From Candidatus Acidiferrales bacterium (GTDB taxonomy: Bacteria; Acidobacteriota; Terriglobia; Acidoferrales; UBA7541), in contig JASHYE010000256.1 of assembly GCA_030043155.1 (NCBI GenBank), positions 1-8,262 of the forward strand: 8,262 bases of DNA, written 5' to 3'. This document shows, piece by piece, positions 1-6,632 of the stretch. Under the pieces are notes generated by a model, which was not told the DNA's origin, did no database searches, and worked only from the letters and a program-made list of their open reading frames with translations. Numbering within the stretch: position 1 is the stretch's first letter; every line of letters starts with the position of its first letter. The position numbers and the translations under genes are program-made.

Positions 1-105
1 AAGGCTGGCGATCACGTAATCGTCGGCGGCTTCCAATTTCTCGCTGATGGCACGCCCGTGAAGGAAACCATCGAAAACTCAGCCATTCAGGCAGACCCGC
101 ATTGA
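1..105 (+). CDS. RND efflux periplasmic adaptor (membrane fusion protein), 3' end only
   Basis: This is the last 34 codons of a gene that begins before the window; the TGA stop is at 103-105. The visible residues begin AGDHVIVGGFQFLADGTPVK, which resembles the final beta-strand and tail of AcrA/MexA-type adaptors, where a 'G(D/E)xVIVxGxQxxxxGxxVK' pattern is common in the membrane-proximal domain. Such adaptors sit in the periplasm, are usually lipid- or membrane-anchored, and join an RND pump to an outer-membrane channel. The call is strengthened by the RND transporter gene starting 54 bases downstream on the same strand, which is the standard adaptor-pump operon order. The N-terminal lipoyl and hairpin domains lie outside the window, so subfamily and substrate cannot be judged. 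Confidence 0.75.
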   Translation, partial: KAGDHVIVGGFQFLADGTPVKETIENSAIQADPH

Positions 106-159
106 AATCTCGCCGCGCGAAACCCTGGCACAACAACCTGCACCGAATGGAGACGCCGC

Positions 160-3100
160 GTGTTTGTTGATTTTTTCATCCGGCGTCCGATTTTCGCTAC
201 CGTTTGCGCGCTCATTATTGTGCTCGGCGGCGCAATTGCCATTCCAACACTGCCGATCGCGCAGTTTCCCAACCTAGCGCCTCCGCAGGTCATCGTCACC
301 AGCGCCTATAACGGCGCGGATGCACAGACGGTTGAATCGGCCGTTACCATACCGCTCGAACGCTCGATTAATGGTGTCGAAGGCTTGAAGTATTTGACTT
401 CCACGAGCGCCAATAACGGCTCGAGCACAATCACCGCTACGTTTGACATAACCCGCGATCCGGATCTCGCCGCAGTCGACGTGCAGAATCGTGTGCAGGC
501 CGCCGCAGGGCTTTTGCCTGCTACGGTCAACAACAACGGTATCACCATCACAAAAGGCCTCAGCGGATTCGTTTTCGCCGCCGCTTTTTATTCGGATAAC
601 AACAAGTATTCCGGCCTCTTCATCAGCAACTACGTCGACGTATATGTCAGCGACGCGATCAAGCGTGTCCCCGGCGTCGCAAATGTAATGATCTTTGGCG
701 AGCGCGAATATGCAATGCGGCTTTGGCTGGATCCGAATCGGCTGGCCGCTCGCGGACTCACGGCCACAGACGTGATTGCCGCGCTAAACGAGCAAAATGT
801 CCAAGTCGCCGCGGGACAGATCGGCCAACCTCCCTCGCCGCCAGGGCAGACATTCCAAATCAGCGTTCGCGCCATGGGCCAACTGACGGACTCATCCGAA
901 TTCGACAACATCATTTTGAAAACGGGAACTGATGGAACGCTGGTTCGTGTCAAAGATGTCGGGTACGCGGAACTCGGGGCGCAAGATTACAGCAGCAATC
1001 TTTTTCTCAACGGACACGAGGCGATTGGGTTAGCGGTGCAACAACTTCCGAACGCGAACGCGCTGCAAGTGGACGAACTGGCGAAGGCGGAACTTGAGAA
1101 GCTCGCCCCGAGCTTTCCCCCTGGACTGAAGTACGACTTCGCATTTGATACGACCACAGCCGTTGGCGAAGGCATTCGCGACGTGCTTACCACGCTGATC
1201 GAAGCGATCCTCCTGGTCATCGCGGTGATTTTCATTTTTCTCCAAGACTGGCGCAGCACTCTCATTCCCGCGATTACCATTCCGGTGTCGCTGGTCGGCA
1301 CGTTTATTTTCGTCAAACTGCTCGGATTTTCCATCAACACACTGACGCTCTTCGGCATCACGCTCGCGACCGGCCTTGTGGTCGACGACGCGATTGTGGT
1401 GATTGAGAACGTTCAGCGCCACATCAGCGAAGGAGAAACCGAGCCACATCGCGCCGCATCTGCCGCAATGGGAGAGGTAGCCGGAGCTGTGGTTGCCACT
1501 TCCCTCGTACTGGTTTCCGTTTTCGTGCCCGTCGCGCTTTTCCCCGGAACCACAGGAATCTTGTTCCGTCAGTTTGCGCTCACCATTGCGTTCTCGGTGG
1601 CCATCTCTGCTTTCAACGCTCTCACGCTTACGCCGGCTCTTTCTGCCATCTTTCTGGGACACGAGAAGCCCAGCCGTCTTCGCGAGCGCATCTTTGGCCC
1701 GTTCAATCGCATGGTGATTGGCGGAACAAATCTCTACCGGGCTTCGCTGCGCCACCTTTTCAACTGGAAATTCGCGACTGCGGTTCTGTTTCTGGTGCTC
1801 ACTGGACTAACGTACCTTGTGTTCACGCGAGTCCCGCGCGGCTTTGTGCCCACCGAAGACCAGGGCTACATGATGATCACCGTTCAAGCGCCCTCCGGTG
1901 CTTCGTTGCAGTACACATCGGACATTTGCCATCAGGTCGAGGCGATTCTGAAGCGGCAGCCTGAAATCGCGGAGGTTTTCGCGATCGCGGGGTTCAGCTT
2001 TTCGGGCGCAGCTTCAAATTTCGCAATGGTTTTCGTCAACCTAAAACCATTTTCCGAGCGTCAGGGAGATGCGCATTCCGTACAGGCCGTCATGAATCGC
2101 CTGCGGGGACCGTTCTTCGCCATTTCGGGCGCGGTCATTGTGCCGTTTAATCCTCCCGCAGTGCAGGGCCTTGGCAATTTCGGCGGTTTTCAGCTGGAAG
2201 TGGAGGACCAGGGTGCGGCGTCTCTTCAACAACTGCAGCAGATCACAGGCGATATGGTCAAAGCCGGCAACCGCGATCCAAATTTGAGCGGGCTTTTCAG
2301 CAGCTTCACCGCGAACGATCCGCAATTCACTGTGAATATCGATCGCAGCACAGCAAAGAGCCTGAATATTCCGTTGGGCCAGATCACCGACGCACTTCAG
2401 GTTTTCCTGGGATCGGTTTACGTGAACAATTTCATTTTCAACGATCGCTCCTATCGCGTTTATGTCCAGGCGGAGGATCAGTACCGCTCGCATCCGAGCG
2501 ATATTGACGAGTTTTATGTGAGGTCCGGTTCCGGCAGTATGGTGCCGCTCGACAATCTGGTTAGCATCACCCACACAGCAAGCCCGCAGGTGATTACTCA
2601 TTACAATTTGTTCCGCTCCGCGGAAATTGACGGTTCGGCTGCGGCAGGGCGCAGTTCAGGAGATGCCATCACAGAGATGCAAAATCTCGCGGCCAAGGTT
2701 CTGCCGCGCGGAATGTCCTACGAATGGTCAGGGCTTTCCCTGGAAGAAATTGAATCCGGCGGCAAAGCTGCAGCCCTTTTCGGCCTTGGCTTGCTCGTGG
2801 TTTATTTGACGCTCGCCGCGCAATACGAGAGCTTCTCACTGCCGTTCATTGTGCTGATGTCGGTACCGATGGCGCTGTTGGGGGCGCTGCTGTTTCAAGC
2901 TGTGCGCGGCAACATCAACGACGTCTATTGTCAAATCGGACTGGTAATGCTGATTGGCTTGGCCAGCAAGAACGCGATTTTGATCGTGGAGTTCGCTGAG
3001 CAGTTGCGAGAGCGGGGTATGGGACTGTATGACGCGGCAATCGAAGCCGCGCGCATTCGCTTGCGGCCGATTCTCATGACTTCATTTGCCTTTCTTCTTG

Positions 3101-3297
3101 GCGTTTTGCCGCTGGTATTGGCGACCGGCGCCGGCGCTGCTGGACGCAAGTCAGTCGGCTCAACCGTCTTCGGCGGAATGGTGTTCGCCACTTCGCTTAA
3201 TCTGCTCTTTGTTCCAGTGCTCTATGTAATCGTGAAGGGCGCGCAACAGCGCTGGAAGCCTTCTCGTGGCGTCATAAGGCCCGCAACTGAATCATGA
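160..3297 (+). CDS. RND multidrug efflux transporter, HAE-1 (AcrB-like) family, inner-membrane pump
   Basis: This is a complete 1045-residue proton-driven RND pump, close to the usual family length of about 1030-1050. It starts at GTG 160, with GGAGA at 149-153 as ribosome binding site, and ends in a TGA immediately followed by TAA. The N-terminus (FFIRRPIFA, then a hydrophobic helix) is typical of the family. The proton-relay residues are present: D409 and D410 in GLVVDDAIVVIENV, K937 in GLASKNAILIVEFA, and T974 in RPILMTSFAFLLG, matching AcrB D407/D408, K940 and T978. The FVPTEDQG motif near residues 562-569 marks the start of the second periplasmic half. F607, F612 and F614 (FAIAGFSFSG) line up with the AcrB drug-pocket phenylalanines F610, F615 and F617, so a hydrophobic multidrug substrate range is likely but inferred. 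It follows an adaptor gene; no outer-membrane factor gene is in the window. The exact substrate is unknown. Confidence 0.97.
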   Translation: MFVDFFIRRPIFATVCALIIVLGGAIAIPTLPIAQFPNLAPPQVIVTSAYNGADAQTVESAVTIPLERSINGVEGLKYLTSTSANNGSSTITATFDITRDPDLAAVDVQNRVQAAAGLLPATVNNNGITITKGLSGFVFAAAFYSDNNKYSGLFISNYVDVYVSDAIKRVPGVANVMIFGEREYAMRLWLDPNRLAARGLTATDVIAALNEQNVQVAAGQIGQPPSPPGQTFQISVRAMGQLTDSSEFDNIILKTGTDGTLVRVKDVGYAELGAQDYSSNLFLNGHEAIGLAVQQLPNANALQVDELAKAELEKLAPSFPPGLKYDFAFDTTTAVGEGIRDVLTTLIEAILLVIAVIFIFLQDWRSTLIPAITIPVSLVGTFIFVKLLGFSINTLTLFGITLATGLVVDDAIVVIENVQRHISEGETEPHRAASAAMGEVAGAVVATSLVLVSVFVPVALFPGTTGILFRQFALTIAFSVAISAFNALTLTPALSAIFLGHEKPSRLRERIFGPFNRMVIGGTNLYRASLRHLFNWKFATAVLFLVLTGLTYLVFTRVPRGFVPTEDQGYMMITVQAPSGASLQYTSDICHQVEAILKRQPEIAEVFAIAGFSFSGAASNFAMVFVNLKPFSERQGDAHSVQAVMNRLRGPFFAISGAVIVPFNPPAVQGLGNFGGFQLEVEDQGAASLQQLQQITGDMVKAGNRDPNLSGLFSSFTANDPQFTVNIDRSTAKSLNIPLGQITDALQVFLGSVYVNNFIFNDRSYRVYVQAEDQYRSHPSDIDEFYVRSGSGSMVPLDNLVSITHTASPQVITHYNLFRSAEIDGSAAAGRSSGDAITEMQNLAAKVLPRGMSYEWSGLSLEEIESGGKAAALFGLGLLVVYLTLAAQYESFSLPFIVLMSVPMALLGALLFQAVRGNINDVYCQIGLVMLIGLASKNAILIVEFAEQLRERGMGLYDAAIEAARIRLRPILMTSFAFLLGVLPLVLATGAGAAGRKSVGSTVFGGMVFATSLNLLFVPVLYVIVKGAQQRWKPSRGVIRPATES

Positions 3298-3341
3298 TAA
3301 GAAGTGCCTGACCTGTTGAAAAATGTGATGGGCAGCCGCAG

Positions 3342-3710
3342 CTAGCGCTCAGCGGAGTAATCACTCGCGACACGGGTTTCCGGACAACGACTTTCGTAGA
3401 GCGGCCACAGGGAGAAAAAATTGTGGCGACATTGACTGCAGCGATACGCAGCGACACCGAGCGCCTTGAAAATCCATCGTAAGCGGCCGTTGCGAACGTG
3501 ATGTTTTGCTAGCTGCTCAAGCTGTAAATTTCCGCAGCGGGAACAGTGAGCATGGCCCATGAATTCCCAAGCAACCCTGCGCGCATAGAAGCGCCGTCGG
3601 CATTTCATGCATCGCCAGGGGCGGAATCCCGCTAAGCTTAAAAAATTATCCAGAAATCCTTTTCGTTGCGACCGTGCACAGCTTCCCTGCTTGCAAGATG
3701 GACAAATCAT
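3342..3710 (-). CDS. Small double zinc-ribbon protein, function unknown
   Basis: This is a 122-residue basic protein with four CxxC pairs arranged as two repeats. Repeat 1 has C3/C6 (MICPSCKQG) and C34/C37 (WRCMKCRRRFY); repeat 2 has C56/C59 (HCSRCGN) and C91/C94 (YRCSQCRHNFF). Each repeat runs CxxC, a basic stretch, an amphipathic segment (GFLDNFLSLAGFRP and GRLRWIFKALGVAA), then RCxxCxxxF, so the gene looks internally duplicated. Each repeat should bind one zinc ion. I chose the ATG at 3708-3710 because the first cysteine pair follows it at once, as in many zinc-ribbon proteins, and because a promoter-like sequence lies just upstream. An in-frame ATG at 3762-3764 would add 18 residues with no recognisable motif. 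The gene converges on the RND gene and diverges from queF. There is no signal peptide or membrane helix, so it is probably cytoplasmic. I cannot assign a role; nucleic-acid or protein binding is only a guess. Confidence 0.72.
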   Translation of the reverse strand: MICPSCKQGSCARSQRKGFLDNFLSLAGFRPWRCMKCRRRFYARRVAWEFMGHAHCSRCGNLQLEQLAKHHVRNGRLRWIFKALGVAAYRCSQCRHNFFSLWPLYESRCPETRVASDYSAER

Positions 3711-3746
3711 GGCCCTTTTGCCCGATGACCGGTTTATAAGAGGCGC

Positions 3747-3775
3747 AGCATAGACGACGGGCATTTCCGCTTCAA
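3747..3775 (-). promoter_or_regulatory. Putative sigma70-type promoter of the zinc-ribbon gene
   Basis: Read on the minus strand, TTGAAG (3770-3775) is followed after 17 bases by TATGCT (3747-3752). Each box matches the consensus at four of six positions. Transcription would begin near 3740, leaving about 30 bases before the ATG at 3710 and placing the alternative ATG at 3764 inside the promoter. This is consensus matching only. Confidence 0.4.
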
Positions 3776-3892
3776 GTCTTCTTACGTACTATTTTTTCCA
3801 GTACCTCGGTACGTGCAGATTGGACGGCTTCCGAGTCAACAAGGGTCGCATTGGATTCACAAAGTTGTAGAATATCCGCTTCGGAGATACGG

Positions 3893-4297
3893 ATGGCCGA
3901 CTACACGGAAGCGCACGCCCGCGCGGGAATCGACGCTAAAATGCCGCCGCTCGAAACCTGGCCGAACCATTTTCCAGGGTATGAAGTCACGATTCGATTT
4001 CCGGAATACACATCAGTTTGTCCAAAAACCGGACTGCCCGACTATGGCGCAATCACCATTCAGTACGAGCCGCAAAAAGTGTGCCTGGAGCTGAAGGCGT
4101 TAAAGATGTATTTGCTGGCCTACCGCAATCTAGGCATCTTTTATGAAAACGCTGTGAATCGAATGTTACGCGACATTGTCGCGGCGGCAAGACCAGTGAA
4201 ATGCCTGGTGCGCGGTGAATTCACCCCGCGTGGCGGGCTTTTCACGACGGTGGAAGCGCGATGGCCTCATCAGCACAAGGCAGGCCGCCGCTCGTAG
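3893..4297 (+). CDS. queF: NADPH-dependent 7-cyano-7-deazaguanine (preQ0) reductase, short-form QueF
   Basis: QueF reduces the nitrile of preQ0 to the aminomethyl group of preQ1 using two NADPH, a late step before the modified base enters tRNA in queuosine synthesis. The 134-residue length fits the short, unimodular (Bacillus-type) cytosolic form. The catalytic pair is visible in SVCPKTGLPDYG: C43 forms the thioimide with preQ0 and D50 is the general acid. The NADPH-binding family motif E(S/L)K(S/A)xK appears as E66-L-K-A-L-K71. E85 in FYEN lies 42 residues after the cysteine, as does the substrate-binding glutamate of Bacillus QueF. I chose the ATG at 3893 because GGAG (3883-3886) sits six bases upstream; a TTG at 3851 would add 14 unconserved residues. 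No other queuosine gene and no recognisable preQ1 riboswitch is nearby, so it appears to be a lone gene divergent from the zinc-ribbon gene. Confidence 0.95.
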   Translation: MADYTEAHARAGIDAKMPPLETWPNHFPGYEVTIRFPEYTSVCPKTGLPDYGAITIQYEPQKVCLELKALKMYLLAYRNLGIFYENAVNRMLRDIVAAARPVKCLVRGEFTPRGGLFTTVEARWPHQHKAGRRS

Positions 4298-4323
4298 ACT
4301 TTATTCCATCGCTTGGCGATAAT
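4295..4323 (+). promoter_or_regulatory. Putative promoter for the coiled-coil/protease-like gene pair
   Basis: TAGACT (4295-4300, four of six -35 matches) is followed after 17 bases by GATAAT (4318-4323, five of six -10 matches). Transcription would begin near 4330, just upstream of a strong ribosome binding site (GAGGAGA, 4344-4350) for the ATG at 4355. The -35 box overlaps the queF stop codon. This is consensus matching only. Confidence 0.35.
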
Positions 4324-4354
4324 CGCGGAGCAACAGCGAAGCTGAGGAGAAACG

Positions 4355-5236
4355 ATGACTGATTCGCCCGAGCTTTTAAAAAGCCATACGGCAGAGCCAC
4401 CGCCCGAGTCATACCCGTACACGCCTCGCTGGGTCATCATCGCTTTCATTGTGGCGTTCGCGCTGAGTGGTTATCTCGTTTATGCCCTCGTCCAACAGAA
4501 GCAGCAAAGCGCGCAAGCCTCCGATGCCGCGGCCAAACGCTCCACTGCCCTTGCCGAGCAGTTGGATCGCACCAATGCCGCCCTCGCAGACCTCAAGTCA
4601 GAGCTTCAAGTCACTGATCAGAAGCTTGGCTTGACCGAAGATGAGCTGGCAAGCGCCCGAAGCATGGCTGTCGCAGTTCGTAAAGATCAAAAGAAACAGC
4701 AGGTCACCGATAACGCCTTGCGGCAGCAAATTGGGCAGGTGCAGCAGCAGACCTCGGCGCAATTCGGCGAGGTTTCGAGCGAGTTGAATGGGACAAAAAA
4801 CGATGTCGCTTCCACGCGCAAGGATCTCAACGACACAAACACGAAACTCGGCACGGCCATTGGTGACCTTGGAGTGCAGAGCGGCTTGATTGCTCGCAAC
4901 CACGAGGAAGTGGAGGAGCTAAAGCGCCTCAATGAGCGCGATATTTATGAGTTCACGATGGGCAAGGAAAAACTTCCTCACCGTGTCGGACCCGTTCAAC
5001 TGATCGTACGTAAAATCAATTCCAAGAACCTGACGTTCACGCTCGATATCATCGCCGACGATCGAAAGACCGAACGAAAGGACAAGAGCCTCGAAGAACC
5101 GATTCAGTTTTATACCCGCGGCAGCCATACCATGGATGAGATCGTGGTCTATGACGTAAAGAAAAACTCCATCTCGGGATACCTGTCCACGGCAAAGCAA
5201 GCCGCCACTGCGGGTGGCGCTACAGCAAACCAGTAA
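4355..5236 (+). CDS. Single-pass membrane protein with long coiled coil and C-terminal beta-rich domain, function unknown
   Basis: This is a 293-residue protein with a strong ribosome binding site (GAGGAGA, ending four bases before the ATG). A proline-rich cytosolic tail (about residues 1-25) leads into one transmembrane helix at about 26-46 (WVIIAFIVAFALSGYLVYAL), probably with the C-terminus outside. Residues about 47-195 are rich in Q, A, K, E, D and L with heptad-like spacing (for example LAEQLDRTNAALADLKSEL), indicating a long coiled coil. From about 198 to 283 the pattern becomes strand-like (VGPVQLIVRKI, LTFTLDIIADD, PIQFYTRG, EIVVYDVKKN), suggesting a compact beta domain, followed by a short Ala/Gly/Thr tail. 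I associate this architecture with conserved unnamed acidobacterial proteins, but cannot name a family. Its stop overlaps the next start by one base (TAATG), so the two products are probably made together. A periplasmic scaffold or spacer role is inference. Confidence 0.88.
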   Translation: MTDSPELLKSHTAEPPPESYPYTPRWVIIAFIVAFALSGYLVYALVQQKQQSAQASDAAAKRSTALAEQLDRTNAALADLKSELQVTDQKLGLTEDELASARSMAVAVRKDQKKQQVTDNALRQQIGQVQQQTSAQFGEVSSELNGTKNDVASTRKDLNDTNTKLGTAIGDLGVQSGLIARNHEEVEELKRLNERDIYEFTMGKEKLPHRVGPVQLIVRKINSKNLTFTLDIIADDRKTERKDKSLEEPIQFYTRGSHTMDEIVVYDVKKNSISGYLSTAKQAATAGGATANQ

Positions 5237-6507
5237 TGAAAAGCGGAATCTTCCGAATAGTCCTATTTCTGTCGCTCCTTTGGCTCACTCTGCCGGCTTC
5301 AGCCCGCCGGAAATCTTCGAGCCAAGAAAAGCTGGCGCCTCCAGGGGCTGCTGTCAGCCAGTCGCATGAATCTGTTCAGGTTCAGTTTGCGTTTCAGGGA
5401 AACGTGGCGCAAGTTCCCGCGCAGATCGCCGACTCGCTTGTGCTCGTCCCCGTTCGCGTAAGCGGCTCGCAGCCCTCCTGGTTCCTGCTTGACACCTCGC
5501 GGGCCGCATCTGCCATCGATGACGTTCGCGCGGTCGCAGTTGGGCTCTACTCTCCATCATCGGCGGGCAAAATTCCCAAATCCTTCTCGAATGTGACGTT
5601 GGAGTTTCCCGGCCTCAGAATTTCGCTGCCATCCCTGGCGCTGGGCACTTTTGGTGACTTGTCAGCCCGCGTCGGTCATATTGTGCAGGGCGTCCTTGGG
5701 ATGGATGTCCTAAGCCAGCTCATTGTGAAAATCGATTATCCGGCCGACTCGGTTCAGTTTTATGATCCGAAGGGATTCAAGTACGCCGGCCGTGGCGTGG
5801 AAATTCCCGTCCAAGTTTCGGACGGAGTTCCAGCCATCACGGGTAAAGTCACTCTTCGTCACCGCGGAAAATTCACTGGCCTGATTGCCATCGCAACAGC
5901 ACAGACAGAGCCTCTGAATTTTTCGCCGCATTTCGCGGCCGCCCATTTTTTCTCAGGGGCGCCTGAAAGGATGCTGCCGTTTCCCGGCGAAGATGCTGGC
6001 AGCGACACGGATGTTCGCGCATTTCTTGGACGCGTCCAGCAGCTCCAAATGGCGAAAATCCTCTTCAACGATCCCATCGCGATCCTGCCCGTGAAATCGG
6101 CACAAGGCTCGGGAATTGTTCCGCAGCAATTCATTTGCGCCATCGGCGGCGAAATTCTGAGCCGCTTCACCGTGATTCTGAATACCCCAGCGCACATGCT
6201 GATTCTTGAGCCCAATAAAAGTCTTGCCGATATTTTTAGCACTGATATGAGCGGCTTGACGCTGATCGCGATTCCCCCCGCGTTTAACCGCTTTGAAGTG
6301 GCTCAGGTGGCGCGCAAATCGCCGGCTGCTGCCGCGGGAATTGCCATCGGCGACATAATCGCAAAAATCGACGACCGGCCCGCATCCGACTATACGCTGG
6401 ACGATATTCGCTCCCTTCTGCGGCAAGATGGGCTGTCTCACAAGCTGACTCTGTTGCGCAGCGGCAAATCCATTGACGTAATGCTCACATTGAAGCCTCT
6501 AATATGA
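5236..6507 (+). CDS. Exported two-repeat aspartyl-protease-like protein with C-terminal PDZ domain, probably catalytically degenerate
   Basis: This is a 423-residue protein. Residues 1-23 form a signal peptide (basic start, leucine-rich core, LPASA then RR), so it should act outside the cytoplasm. Two retropepsin-like repeats follow. The first has WFLLDTSRAASAID at about 82-95 (D86-T87-S88 where DTG is usual) and GMDVLSQ at 155-161. The second has LIAIATAQT at 216-224, where A220-T221-A222 replaces the expected D-T-G, and GGEILSRFTVIL at about 304-315. Residues about 338-423 form a PDZ domain (VAQVARKSPAAAAGIAIGD, then IIAKIDDRPA). Paired aspartates are needed in this fold, so loss of the second suggests an inactive or binding-only protein, unless it dimerises through D86. 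The ATG overlaps the previous stop (TAATG), with no good Shine-Dalgarno before it, implying translational coupling. Substrate and partner are unknown; the upstream coiled-coil protein is the obvious candidate partner. Confidence 0.85.
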   Translation: MKSGIFRIVLFLSLLWLTLPASARRKSSSQEKLAPPGAAVSQSHESVQVQFAFQGNVAQVPAQIADSLVLVPVRVSGSQPSWFLLDTSRAASAIDDVRAVAVGLYSPSSAGKIPKSFSNVTLEFPGLRISLPSLALGTFGDLSARVGHIVQGVLGMDVLSQLIVKIDYPADSVQFYDPKGFKYAGRGVEIPVQVSDGVPAITGKVTLRHRGKFTGLIAIATAQTEPLNFSPHFAAAHFFSGAPERMLPFPGEDAGSDTDVRAFLGRVQQLQMAKILFNDPIAILPVKSAQGSGIVPQQFICAIGGEILSRFTVILNTPAHMLILEPNKSLADIFSTDMSGLTLIAIPPAFNRFEVAQVARKSPAAAAGIAIGDIIAKIDDRPASDYTLDDIRSLLRQDGLSHKLTLLRSGKSIDVMLTLKPLI

Positions 6508-6513
6508 AGAGGC
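6495..6513 (+). other. Hairpin across the stop codon of the protease-like gene
   Basis: GCCTCT (6495-6500) and AGAGGC (6508-6513) are perfect complements around a seven-base loop that contains the TGA stop. There is no run of T after it, so it is not a classical intrinsic terminator. It could stabilise the 3' end of the upstream transcript or be chance. Confidence 0.3.
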
Positions 6514-6528
6514 TCCTGCCACTTCGGC

Positions 6529-6561
6529 TCGTGCGCATATCTCGGCGCACGAAAGTCGTGC
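6529..6561. repeat. Overlapping inverted repeats upstream of the infC promoter
   Basis: TCGTGCGC (6529-6536) pairs perfectly with GCGCACGA (6545-6552) around an eight-base loop. GCACGA (6547-6552) also pairs perfectly with TCGTGC (6556-6561) around a three-base loop. The central arm is shared, so the two pairings exclude each other. The second repeat ends directly against the -10 box at 6562. No T run follows, so an intrinsic terminator is not supported. A protein-binding operator is possible. Confidence 0.45.
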
Positions 6562-6567
6562 TATACT
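6559..6567 (+). promoter_or_regulatory. Putative extended -10 promoter of the infC-rpmI-rplT operon
   Basis: The sequence TGCTATACT contains a TATACT -10 box (five of six consensus matches) at 6562-6567, preceded by the TGn element of extended -10 promoters. No good -35 box lies 16-18 bases upstream, as extended -10 promoters can tolerate. Transcription would begin near 6574, giving a leader of about 59 bases before the AUC start at 6633. That leader can fold a hairpin from AGCCCA (6572-6577) and TGGGCT (6598-6603). Confidence 0.55.
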
Positions 6568-6571
6568 TCCT

Positions 6572-6603
6572 AGCCCATCGGCCTGTGGACAGTCTCGTGG
6601 GCT
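6572..6603 (+). promoter_or_regulatory. Stem-loop in the infC 5' leader
   Basis: AGCCCA (6572-6577) is perfectly complementary to TGGGCT (6598-6603). A smaller inner hairpin can form from CTG and CAG around TGGA (6583-6592). The stem would sit at the very 5' end of a transcript from the extended -10 promoter and ends 17 bases before the Shine-Dalgarno at 6621. It may protect the 5' end or take part in control; neither is shown. Confidence 0.35.
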
Positions 6604-6632
6604 GAAAAAGCGTTGCGAGTGGAGGTGGATTT

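Noticed and set aside
1030..1755. A 241-codon open frame on the minus strand inside the RND transporter gene
   Set aside because: It is fully antisense to strongly conserved transporter sequence, has low-complexity Arg/Glu/Asp/Asn-rich composition and matches no family I know. It is a shadow frame.
3298..3341. A bidirectional terminator between the convergent RND and zinc-ribbon genes
   Set aside because: Only short overlapping palindromes (GCTAGC, AGCGCT) and a weak CCGC/GCGG pairing are visible, without T runs on either strand.
3851..3892. An earlier TTG start for queF, adding 14 residues
   Set aside because: The extra residues are not QueF-like, and the ATG at 3893 has a well-spaced GGAG.
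3765..3892. A preQ1 riboswitch upstream of queF
   Set aside because: I looked for the small pseudoknot pattern with its A-rich tail and did not see it. The GTAC dyad does not match. A TAGAAT at 3868-3873 as a queF -10 box was also dropped, because no -35 fits and it lies too close to the start.
6495..6561. An intrinsic terminator after the protease-like gene
   Set aside because: The hairpins are stable enough, but none is followed by a T run.
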